A stretch of 17,770 nucleotides of DNA from the NCBI GenBank assembly GCA_002422315.1, contig DIUJ01000084.1, positions 1 through 17,770 of the forward strand. The letters are read 5' to 3'. The notes under the pieces were generated by a model. The model made no database searches and was not told the origin of the DNA. It saw only the letters and a program-made list of their open reading frames with translations. Shown in pieces: positions 8,145-14,292 of the stretch. This stretch comes from Bacteroidetes bacterium UBA6161 (lineage in GTDB: Bacteria; Bacteroidota; Bacteroidia; NS11-12g; UBA955). How positions within the stretch are numbered: the stretch's first letter is position 1; every line of letters starts with the position of its first letter. The position numbers and the translations under genes were made by a program.

Positions 8145-9928
8145 GAAAAATACATTTATTGTTAACCTTGCTAATATCCATGGCACAAATTGCGAAAGCT
8201 CAGAATATTAAATATACTGTATCTATTCCCGAACCTCAAACCAAATACGCACTTGTTCAAATTGAAATATTGAACAATAAAAGCAAAGAAATAAAACTTA
8301 GTATGCCGGTTTGGACTACTGGCTCCTATATGGTAAGAGAATTCTCACGAAATGTTCAGCAGCTTGCTGCATCGGATTTAGATGGAAGCGAAATTGCAAG
8401 CGAAAAAATCAACAAAAATACTTGGGTTGTAAAAGCAAATGGCAAAAACAATCTTATTATTCGATACAGTGTTTATGCCAACGAGGTTTCGGTAAGAACT
8501 ACCTTCATACAGGATGACCAAGCGTTTCTATTAGGCACAAGCCTTTTTATGCAAGTGCACGGAATGGAAAACAACAAGGGAAGTTTACATATTCAAGCAC
8601 CCGAAAAGTGGAAAAACATAGCCTGTGGTTTAGAAAACATAGCCCCTAGTACCCATATCTTTTCATTTAATAACTACGATGAACTTGTGGATTGTCCTAT
8701 TCAATTAGGTAATTTTGATATTTTGGAGTTTAGGGTAAACAATATCCCCCATTATGTAGCGCTAGTAGGAGAAAACAATGCCGACAAAGCCAAACTTACC
8801 AAGGATTTAAAAACTATTTCTGAAAAAACAGCGGCCATAGTTCCGTCCATGGAATTTAGCAAATATTGGTATATTGTTCACCATGTAGAAAACGGAGGCG
8901 GGGGTTTAGAACATTCCAATTCAAGCGCAGTAGTAATGCAACGCTTTGCATATACCGACCCCATAAAATACGATAACTTTATAAGTCTTTGCGCACATGA
9001 ATATTTTCATGCATGGAATGTAAAAAGGATTAGACCTATAGAACTTGGGCCATTTGACTACAACAATGAAGTATACACCAAACAACTTTGGGTTGCCGAA
9101 GGCGTAACAAGCTACTACGATGAACTACTAATGCTTAGGGCTGGTTTTTGGAACAAGGAAAAATACTTGCAAAATCTTGCTGCAAAATTAAATTATAACG
9201 ACAATACCCCTGGTGCTAAAATACAATCTCTGGCAGAGTCTTCTATGGATGCTTGGATTAAATTTTACAGACCAGACGAAAATTCAGCAAATGTTTCTAT
9301 CTCTTATTACACCAAAGGTGCTTTGGTTGCTGCCTTGCTAGACCTAAGTATTATGCAAAAAACCAAAGGAGCTAAAAACCTTGACAATTTAATGCAATTT
9401 CTATACAACGAATACCATATTAAGAAAAAAAGAGGATTTACTGAACAAGAATTTATAGAAGCAGCCGAAAGTATTGCAAATACTAAGCTTAAAACTTTCT
9501 TCGACACTTGGGTTTATGGAACTAAAACCATAGACTACTCTACCTATTTTAAAAATTTCGGGATAATAGTAAATAGAAAAAATATGGAAGGAAGTTATTT
9601 AGGGACTAACACAAAAACAGAAAATGGCAAACAGATAGTAAGAAGTGTAGATAGCAATTCACCTGCATTTAGTTTAGGACTAACCCTAAACGATGAAATT
9701 GTAACGGTAAATGGATATAGAATAACGGATGACTTTACAAAGTATATTCAAACCTTAGCCATAGGTACCGAAATAAACCTTACTATACTTAGAAATGGAA
9801 AGGAAATAAATATCAAAACAAAAACAATAGCCAACCCAAAAGTAAATTATACTCTATCTATAGATAAAGATATAAATAATGAACAGAAACGAATGTTACA
9901 GATATGGCTTGGAAAAATAACAGAATAA
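8141..9928 (+). CDS. M61 family peptidase with C-terminal PDZ domain
   Basis: A 595-residue exported peptidase related to glycyl aminopeptidase. The signal peptide ends near residue 20 (AKA|Q). An N-terminal beta domain is followed by GGGLEHSNS, typical of M61, and by the zinc motif HEYFHAWN (H286, E287, H290) with the third ligand E320 in WVAEGVTSYYDE. The C-terminal region, about 480-570, is a PDZ domain (VRSVDSNSPAFSLGL, then NDEIVTVNGYRI), which in such enzymes helps bind substrate tails. Catalytic residues are complete. The start ATG overlaps the stop of the upstream metalloprotease by 4 nt, and the downstream gene begins after only 12 nt, so all three belong to one operon. The natural substrate is unknown; pairing with an endopeptidase suggests sequential peptide breakdown in the periplasm. 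Confidence 0.93.
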   Translation: MRKIHLLLTLLISMAQIAKAQNIKYTVSIPEPQTKYALVQIEILNNKSKEIKLSMPVWTTGSYMVREFSRNVQQLAASDLDGSEIASEKINKNTWVVKANGKNNLIIRYSVYANEVSVRTTFIQDDQAFLLGTSLFMQVHGMENNKGSLHIQAPEKWKNIACGLENIAPSTHIFSFNNYDELVDCPIQLGNFDILEFRVNNIPHYVALVGENNADKAKLTKDLKTISEKTAAIVPSMEFSKYWYIVHHVENGGGGLEHSNSSAVVMQRFAYTDPIKYDNFISLCAHEYFHAWNVKRIRPIELGPFDYNNEVYTKQLWVAEGVTSYYDELLMLRAGFWNKEKYLQNLAAKLNYNDNTPGAKIQSLAESSMDAWIKFYRPDENSANVSISYYTKGALVAALLDLSIMQKTKGAKNLDNLMQFLYNEYHIKKKRGFTEQEFIEAAESIANTKLKTFFDTWVYGTKTIDYSTYFKNFGIIVNRKNMEGSYLGTNTKTENGKQIVRSVDSNSPAFSLGLTLNDEIVTVNGYRITDDFTKYIQTLAIGTEINLTILRNGKEINIKTKTIANPKVNYTLSIDKDINNEQKRMLQIWLGKITE

Positions 9929-9940
9929 AAGAATAAAACT

Positions 9941-10543
9941 ATGAACGAAAAAATTGCAAAATTCTGGAATTGGTATCAAACCAAAGATAAAAATCTTAGT
10001 CAGCTAAACTATGAAGAGCAAAATGACTGGATTGAAGAAATTAGTCCAAAATTACATGAAATCAATGAAAATATTTGGCCGGAAATTATCGAGGACGAAG
10101 ACGGAGAACTATTGCTAATTATTACTGCGAACAGCGACCCCGAATATTTTGAATTAGTAAGAAAAATTGTATCCCAAGCACCTCCTGTAAAAGACTACAA
10201 AATTATAGCATTGAGACCCGCACTAGGAAGCAATTTTGAAGTAGAATACGATGGTATATTTTTAAATCCTAACCAGATCGAATTTATTCCTATGGAAAAC
10301 TCCGAATCGCCCTCTGAAATTGGGTTTAAAGTTTTGCTCAAAGAATTTGGCGAGTTTAAGAATGGAGAAGATAGGGAAACCGCGGTTTACAATCTTATAG
10401 AAAACATGATAGGAGAAGAGAGTTTTGCAATGGATATAAGCCATATTGAAATTGGAAAATACGAGACAATGAAAGGTACCGTAATGTTAAGCGAACTAGA
10501 AGAATACATTATTTGGCATAAAGAAACAAAATCAGAAAATTGA
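9941..10543 (+). CDS. Conserved-looking acidic cytosolic protein of unknown function
   Basis: A 200-residue protein without signal peptide or membrane segment, rich in Glu and Asp. I do not recognise its family. It begins with a short helical stretch rich in Trp and Tyr (KFWNWYQ), then alternating beta/alpha sequence with a hydrophobic strand LLLIITA and a PPVKDYKIIALRP segment, and ends in an acidic helix. It starts 12 nt after the M61 stop, so it is very likely cotranscribed with the two peptidases, yet unlike them it stays in the cytoplasm. The rpsP promoter starts immediately after its stop codon, marking the end of the operon. A DUF695-like fold crossed my mind but I cannot support it. 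Confidence 0.75.
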   Translation: MNEKIAKFWNWYQTKDKNLSQLNYEEQNDWIEEISPKLHEINENIWPEIIEDEDGELLLIITANSDPEYFELVRKIVSQAPPVKDYKIIALRPALGSNFEVEYDGIFLNPNQIEFIPMENSESPSEIGFKVLLKEFGEFKNGEDRETAVYNLIENMIGEESFAMDISHIEIGKYETMKGTVMLSELEEYIIWHKETKSEN

Positions 10544-10598
10544 TTTGTGGATAAAATAAAAAATATTACCTTTGCGCCCGCAAGTGTGGAGACCTTGC
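10544..10598 (+). promoter_or_regulatory. rpsP promoter and short leader hairpin
   Basis: TTTG at 10544-10547, a 19-nt spacer and TACCTTTG at 10567-10574 form an excellent Bacteroidota promoter, starting at the base after the upstream stop codon. The predicted leader of about 35 nt contains a 5-bp hairpin, GCAAG 10580-10584 with CTTGC 10594-10598, and a GTGGAGA-bearing loop. Autogenous control by S16 binding to such a leader is possible; ribosomal-protein leaders are known in this phylum, but I cannot test a match. Confidence 0.65.
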
Positions 10599-10614
10599 AT
10601 TAAATAATTTAAAA

Positions 10615-11175
10615 ATGGCAGTAAAACTAAGACTTCAAAGACACGGTAGGAAGAAAAAACCTATCTATCACATTGTGGCGGCAGATTCAAGAGCTCCGAG
10701 AGACAGTAATGCTATCCAAAAAATCGGTTTTTACAACCCTCACACTAACCCAGCAACCATCGAGCTAGACATGAACGATGCTGTAAATTGGTTAGAAAAA
10801 GGCGCGCAACCAACCGATACGGTTAGAGCAATCTTATCTTACAAAGGTGCAATCTACAAAGCCCACTTAAACAAAGGCGTTAAAAAAGGCGCAATGACCC
10901 AAGAACAAGCAGATGCTAAATTCAATGCTTGGATTCAAGAAAAAATCGCTAAAATCGAAAGCAAAAAAGACAATTTAGGTAAAGCTAAATCTGACTTAAT
11001 GTCTGCTAGATTAGAGCATGAAAGAAGAGTAAAAGCGGATATCGCAGCTAAAATAGCAGCTAAAAATGCTCCAGTAGTAGAAGAAGTTGCTAGCGAAGTA
11101 GAAGCTACAGAAGAAGTTGCTACAGAAGAAAACAACGAAGCAACAGAATCTACAGAAGAAACCTCGGCTGAGTAA
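10615..11175 (+). CDS. rpsP: 30S ribosomal protein bS16
   Basis: A small-subunit protein that binds 16S rRNA and is needed for 30S assembly. The first 85 or so residues are the canonical S16 fold: MAVKLRLQRHGRKKKPIYHIVAADSR, then GFYNP and the AILSYKGA-type strand. The protein is 186 residues, about twice the E. coli length. The extra part is a Lys/Ala-rich helix (about 100-150) followed by a Glu/Thr/Ala-rich, low-complexity acidic tail made of repeated VEEV and ATEE-type units. Long tails are common in Bacteroidota S16. Its own strong promoter precedes it and rimM follows after 22 bp, as in many genomes. The usual next partners trmD and rplS are absent: after rimM a convergent gene begins. 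Confidence 0.97.
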   Translation: MAVKLRLQRHGRKKKPIYHIVAADSRAPRDSNAIQKIGFYNPHTNPATIELDMNDAVNWLEKGAQPTDTVRAILSYKGAIYKAHLNKGVKKGAMTQEQADAKFNAWIQEKIAKIESKKDNLGKAKSDLMSARLEHERRVKADIAAKIAAKNAPVVEEVASEVEATEEVATEENNEATESTEETSAE

Positions 11176-11197
11176 TTCATAAGCTGATTTTAACAAC

Positions 11198-11722
11198 ATG
11201 TTAAATCCTCAAAATATTCATTCAAAACCCACCCAAAAGGTGGGTTTTGTGCTTAAACCTCATGGCTATAAAGGTTGGCTTCGTATACATATTGATGAAG
11301 AAGAAATAGAAGAAATTGTATTTCAATCCGATTTCATTTACCTAGAACTTCAAAATCAATGGGTGCCTTTTAAAATCGAAGATTATAACCCAAATATCCC
11401 TGCAGTGAAATTCTTTCATCTAAATTCGGAAACAGATACCACTCCCCTGCTAGGCGCATCCATTTTGCTTTTCTCAGATTTAATCCCTGAGGACTTAAAT
11501 CAACAAAGCTTTGAAAGTTTTAAAGTATTCGATAGCAATGATTCCTTTAAGGGAATTGTTGTTTCAGAAGTAATCCTTCCTGGCCATGTAGTTCTAGAAA
11601 TAGAGTTAGATTCTAAAGTTTACATGGTGCCTTTTCATCCAGACTTAGTTTTGCAGATTGACGAAGAAAGTAAAGTTTTGAAAATGAAGATCGCAGAAGG
11701 ATTGGAAGATTTAAATGACTAA
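11198..11722 (+). CDS. rimM: Ribosome maturation factor RimM
   Basis: RimM binds S19 in the 30S head and assists 16S rRNA maturation. The 174-residue product is of normal length. The N-terminal domain carries VGFVLKPHGYKGWLRI (15-30), and the PRC-barrel domain occupies about 98-174 with VPFHPDLVLQID and the closing EGLEDL. ATG 11198 is the only start that keeps the conserved VGxVxKPHG motif with a short leader peptide. It follows rpsP by 22 bp and is presumably cotranscribed. A perfect 11-bp hairpin sits inside codons 9-18, directly over the start of the conserved motif. Its TAA stop overlaps the stop of the converging TPR gene by 4 bp (CTAA). Confidence 0.93.
   Translation: MLNPQNIHSKPTQKVGFVLKPHGYKGWLRIHIDEEEIEEIVFQSDFIYLELQNQWVPFKIEDYNPNIPAVKFFHLNSETDTTPLLGASILLFSDLIPEDLNQQSFESFKVFDSNDSFKGIVVSEVILPGHVVLEIELDSKVYMVPFHPDLVLQIDEESKVLKMKIAEGLEDLND
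11223..11249 (+). terminator. Terminator-like hairpin inside the start of rimM, candidate attenuator
   Basis: CAAAACCCACC at 11223-11233 pairs perfectly with GGTGGGTTTTG at 11239-11249 around a 5-nt loop. The stem is GC-rich at the loop end, and the descending arm ends in a short T-run, so it could attenuate transcription or slow translation of rimM relative to rpsP. In E. coli the homologous gene is reported to be expressed far less than its ribosomal-protein neighbours through mRNA structure. The effect here is inferred. Confidence 0.5.
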
Positions 11723-12750
11723 GGATTGCAGTAAGTAGAAATTAATTCTTCACTTCCAACAGCTCCCATTAAGCTAGCTTGTTGCCAATCAAAACAAGCC
11801 TCTTCATCCTTGCCTTGCTTTTTTCTCACAATCCCTCTCATAAGCAAAACTAAAGACGGTTCTTTGGAGGTTTTTAAGGAAATACTGTATTCACTCTCTG
11901 CTGTTTCAAATTCTTGAAGCTGTGTGTAACAATTGGCTTTCTCAAAAATCCAATACCAATTGCCTGGTTCTAATTGCTCCAACCTTTTGTAATCGGCTAA
12001 ACTTTGTTCAAATTCTTCTACTTTATAATAAGCCTCTGCTCTAGATACAAGAGCTTCTTTTTTATTGGGTTCTGCACCTAAAACCTTTTCTAAATCTGCA
12101 ATGGCACTAAAATATTGTTTGGAATGCAAATAACATCTGGAACGCATAAATAATGCCTCAATAAAACTTTCTCTTAGCAAAATAGCTTCTGTAAGATTCG
12201 CAATGGCCTTGTCCCATTGGTTTAAATTCATTTGACATAACGCAATGGAATAGTATACCCCGTGCATTTGTTCTATTCCCAAATTAAATAATTTCGAATA
12301 GATGCTTATGGCTGTTTCAAATTCTTGTTCATTTAAAAGTAAATCTCCTAAAGCCATGTATCCAAGCGTATCGTATTCTTGCATTTGGATATATTTCTCA
12401 AAATCATATCTGGCTAATACGGGATTGTCAAGTTTCTCATATACTATACCTCTATTGTAATAGCCGTCGGCTAACAAAGAATCTAACCAAATGGCTTTAT
12501 TAAAATCAACTAGAGAAGATCCATACGACTCCATAGCCATATAACAAACCCCTCTGTTATAAAAAGCTATTGCATTGGCTTCATTTAACTGTATGGCTGT
12601 ATCATAGCATACTATTGCATTGGAGTAATCTCCTTTGCCTTCATATTGTAAACCTTTATTTATCCATTCTTCTTCTACTACTTGAGAAAATATTACTGAA
12701 GGTGAAATTAAAAAAAAGAGAAATGAGATAAAGAAAAATTTAGGTTTCAT
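11719..12750 (-). CDS. Exported tetratricopeptide-repeat protein
   Basis: A 343-residue protein with an N-terminal signal peptide (about 22 residues, ending VIFS|Q). The rest is nearly all TPR: roughly eight repeats beginning with INKGLQYEGKGDYSNAIVCYDTAI, then YNRGVCYMAMESYGSSLVDFNKAI, and so on, ending with the ACFDWQQASLMGA-type capping motif common in Bacteroidota TPR proteins. TPR arrays are protein-binding scaffolds, so this is likely a periplasmic adaptor; partners are unknown. Its ATG overlaps the TGA of the upstream thioesterase by 4 nt, so the two are translationally coupled. Its own TAG overlaps the rimM stop on the other strand, leaving no room for a terminator between them. Confidence 0.88.
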   Translation of the reverse strand: MKPKFFFISFLFFLISPSVIFSQVVEEEWINKGLQYEGKGDYSNAIVCYDTAIQLNEANAIAFYNRGVCYMAMESYGSSLVDFNKAIWLDSLLADGYYNRGIVYEKLDNPVLARYDFEKYIQMQEYDTLGYMALGDLLLNEQEFETAISIYSKLFNLGIEQMHGVYYSIALCQMNLNQWDKAIANLTEAILLRESFIEALFMRSRCYLHSKQYFSAIADLEKVLGAEPNKKEALVSRAEAYYKVEEFEQSLADYKRLEQLEPGNWYWIFEKANCYTQLQEFETAESEYSISLKTSKEPSLVLLMRGIVRKKQGKDEEACFDWQQASLMGAVGSEELISTYCNP

Positions 12751-13202
12751 ATTTTTTTGTCAGGTATATCAATTTTACACATGGTTGCAGTTGCAGAAGC
12801 TATAAGTTTTTCTTCGCCTTCGTAAACCTCATAAACTTCACTTATACAGTAAAATAATATATTTCCTGCTTTCTGCACTTTAGCTTTAGCAATAATGTTG
12901 CCAAATTGTGCTGGACGAAAATAATTTACTTGCAAAGAGGAAGTAACAACCCCTTTCCCTTCCTCTACAAGAGAAAAAGCAGCAAATCCCATAGCAATGT
13001 CTACCAATGTAGCGGTAACTCCGCCATGTAAAAAACCATTTTGTTGCTCTAAATTGTTTTGCATGCAGACTTGCGCATGTACCTCTCCTGCCTCTATATG
13101 GGTTAGTTCTATTCCCACATGTTTCATAAACATTTGGCCTTTTAATTTTTCCTGAATTGCTTGCTTAAACTCTGGATTCTTGCTTTTTATAGTTGTTTCC
13201 AT
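12747..13202 (-). CDS. PaaI-type hotdog-fold thioesterase
   Basis: A cytosolic 151-residue hotdog protein. The motif NGFLHGGVTATLVDIAMGFAA holds H59, G60, G61 and D68, matching the PaaI/YbgC-like acyl-CoA thioesterase subgroup that hydrolyses acyl- or aryl-CoA thioesters. Strands continue with SLQVNYFRPA and IIAKAKVQKAG, as expected. The acyl substrate cannot be read from sequence. It is the first gene of a two-gene unit with the TPR protein. A perfect -7 box (TACCTTTG, 13211-13218) lies 8 nt upstream of the ATG at 13202, supporting this start and a very short leader. Confidence 0.88.
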   Translation of the reverse strand: METTIKSKNPEFKQAIQEKLKGQMFMKHVGIELTHIEAGEVHAQVCMQNNLEQQNGFLHGGVTATLVDIAMGFAAFSLVEEGKGVVTSSLQVNYFRPAQFGNIIAKAKVQKAGNILFYCISEVYEVYEGEEKLIASATATMCKIDIPDKKI

Positions 13203-13210
13203 TTGGGCTG

Positions 13211-13218
13211 CAAAGGTA
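13211..13218 (-). promoter_or_regulatory. -7 element of the thioesterase/TPR unit
   Basis: The minus strand reads TACCTTTG, followed by GC, the same extended form as at rpsP, ending 8 nt before the ATG. No clear -33 TTTG is seen 19 nt upstream. Confidence 0.5.
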
Positions 13219-13626
13219 GCTGCTTAATAGAAATTTTGGTATATAATTGAGTAAATAGTTAGAAAAAAGTTTAACCGTAATATTCTAACCTATAGGATAT
13301 TGTGACAATCGATGGTAAGTATGGCAATAACCCCTTGAATAATGACTCCTGTACCTCAAAAGCCAACAATGATGTAAATAGTTATGATTGTAAAAACCAT
13401 ATTTATATTTTTAGGATATGAATAACCTCTAAGCATACTAATTGTCACGGCAAACTATGCTCCCTAGAATCTGGATATATAGACTTAACCCTTTATTATT
13501 AAGCGAGAAAGAACAAATAAATTATACTACAAACTTATTCAAATTCAAGTATATTCTTCCTTTTATAAATTCCACAACAAGATAGTGTATATAAAGATAA
13601 GAAGAAAATTTCGAGATATCAAAAGG
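13219..13626. other. AT-rich gene-free stretch, no feature recognised
   Basis: About 400 bp between the thioesterase promoter and the first small-RNA terminator. I find no ORF of credible size, no clear promoter and no strong hairpin. An 8-bp inverted pair, GTGACAAT near 13301 and ATTGTCAC near 13440, is too short and too far apart to interpret. It may hold the 5' control region of the thioesterase unit and otherwise decayed sequence. Confidence 0.4.
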
Positions 13627-13798
13627 GCAAAAAAAAGGCGTATGCTTCGGGGGAAGCATACGCCAAGGTTTAAACTTACGAAAAAACCTTAAACACAATT
13701 AGCTAAGCACCTTTAGGGTGATTTTTTTCCTTTAATGGTTCGCACAAACCAGGAAATATTTTATAAGGTTATAAAACCTTTAGTATAAGAACTTGCAC
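13627..13798 (-). ncRNA. Putative small RNA, copy 1 of a tandem pair
   Basis: A 172-bp element repeated at 13932-14103 with a single difference. Read on the minus strand it ends in a strong intrinsic terminator, which is the main reason for the strand and for calling it an RNA gene. Further stems in 5' to 3' order on that strand: AAGGTT/AACCTT (13765-13780), TGGTT/AACCA (13736-13751), CACC/GGTG in the 13709-13718 region, and AAGGTTT/AAACCTT (13665-13690). It has no start codon with a usable frame on the minus strand. The sequence TAAAGG (or TTAAGG) recurs four times, near 13777, 13729, 13710 and 13687. I cannot map the 5' end: the repeat boundary is 13798, and no TAnnTTTG box is seen upstream. 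I do not recognise the family; Flavo-1 or other Bacteroidota RNA motifs are possible but untested. An alternative is a non-autonomous mobile element. Confidence 0.6.
13629..13664 (-). terminator. Intrinsic terminator of small RNA copy 1
   Basis: GGCGTATGCTTC 13637-13648 and GAAGCATACGCC 13653-13664 form a perfect 12-bp stem with a 4-nt loop. On the minus strand it is followed directly by eight T (13629-13636). This is the strongest terminator in the window. Confidence 0.85.
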
Positions 13799-13890
13799 AG
13801 CCAATACATTACAATCTACATGCCAACTTTCATAACTCATTGTTTTTCTTTGACTTTGCAAAATTTAAGAAAATTTTGGCCTTAAATTTA

Positions 13891-13905
13891 TTCTCATTTT
13901 GAGAA
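13891..13905. promoter_or_regulatory. 15-bp palindrome upstream of small RNA copy 1
   Basis: TTCTCATTTTGAGAA is a perfect 6-bp palindrome with a 3-bp centre, centred 100 bp upstream (minus strand) of the repeat boundary at 13798. The same site, with one mismatch, stands at the same distance from copy 2, and a third is near 15017. It looks like a dimeric-repressor or activator site; the protein is unknown. Confidence 0.5.
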
Positions 13906-13931
13906 AAATAACCTTATTTAAAAATCATTTT

Positions 13932-14103
13932 GCAAAAAAAAGGCGTATGCTTCGGGGGAAGCATACGCCAAGGTTTAAACTTACGAAAAAACCTTAAACA
14001 CAATTAGCTAAGCACCTTTAGGGTGATTTTTTTCCTTTAACGGTTCGCACAAACCAGGAAATATTTTATAAGGTTATAAAACCTTTAGTATAAGAACTTG
14101 CAC
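13932..14103 (-). ncRNA. Putative small RNA, copy 2 of a tandem pair
   Basis: Identical to copy 1 over 172 bp except T13736 to C14041, with no insertion or deletion: the offset is 305 bp throughout. On a minus-strand RNA the change turns a U-A pair at the base of the small stem 14041-14056 into a U-G pair, so the fold is kept. On a plus-strand RNA it would give a C-A mismatch. The 133 bp separating the copies and the matching region beyond copy 2 agree at only about half of positions, so the core is much better preserved than its surroundings. Copy 2 lies 189 bp downstream of the histidine phosphatase stop on the same strand, so read-through could also feed it. Confidence 0.6.
13934..13969 (-). 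terminator. Intrinsic terminator of small RNA copy 2
   Basis: The same 12-bp perfect stem (13942-13953 with 13958-13969) and T8 on the minus strand (13934-13941) as in copy 1. Confidence 0.85.
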
Positions 14104-14195
14104 GACCTATTGTTTACAAGTCCGATGCCACAGAATTCAAAATACTGATTTTCATTATTTTAATAAAATACCGCTGAAAAAAGAGTGTTTCATAT

Positions 14196-14210
14196 TTATC
14201 ATTTTGAGAA
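14196..14210. promoter_or_regulatory. 15-bp palindrome upstream of small RNA copy 2
   Basis: TTATCATTTTGAGAA, one mismatch from a perfect palindrome, exactly 305 bp from the site at 13891-13905 and so in register with the RNA repeat. A half site, ATTTTGAGAA, follows at 14232-14241. The rest of 14104-14292 shows only a 4-bp hairpin near 14218-14231. Confidence 0.5.
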
Positions 14211-14292
14211 TATATGGCGCTATAAACAGCGATTTTGAGAATAAAAACGAGGCTATTTCAGAAATAAAATGGGTTTACTGTAAAAAGAATCT

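Noticed and set aside
13641..13691. 16-codon ORF on the plus strand, beginning in the terminator stem, identical in both copies of the repeat
   Set aside because: Identity follows from the duplication, the ATG lies inside a 12-bp stem, there is no ribosome-binding site, and the strand is opposite to the terminator.
13709..13727. Plus-strand hairpin CACC/GGTG followed by T7 as a terminator
   Set aside because: The stem is only 4 bp, much weaker than the minus-strand terminator of the same element.
13627..14103. Miniature mobile element (MITE or IS200/IS605-derived) instead of RNA genes
   Set aside because: No clear terminal inverted repeats or target duplications, only two copies in tandem, and the flanks align in register, which fits duplication better than two insertions. 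It stays possible until copy number in the genome is known.
13627..14103. CRISPR array
   Set aside because: The repeat unit is 172 bp with one 133-bp spacer, far from CRISPR dimensions, and no cas genes are present.
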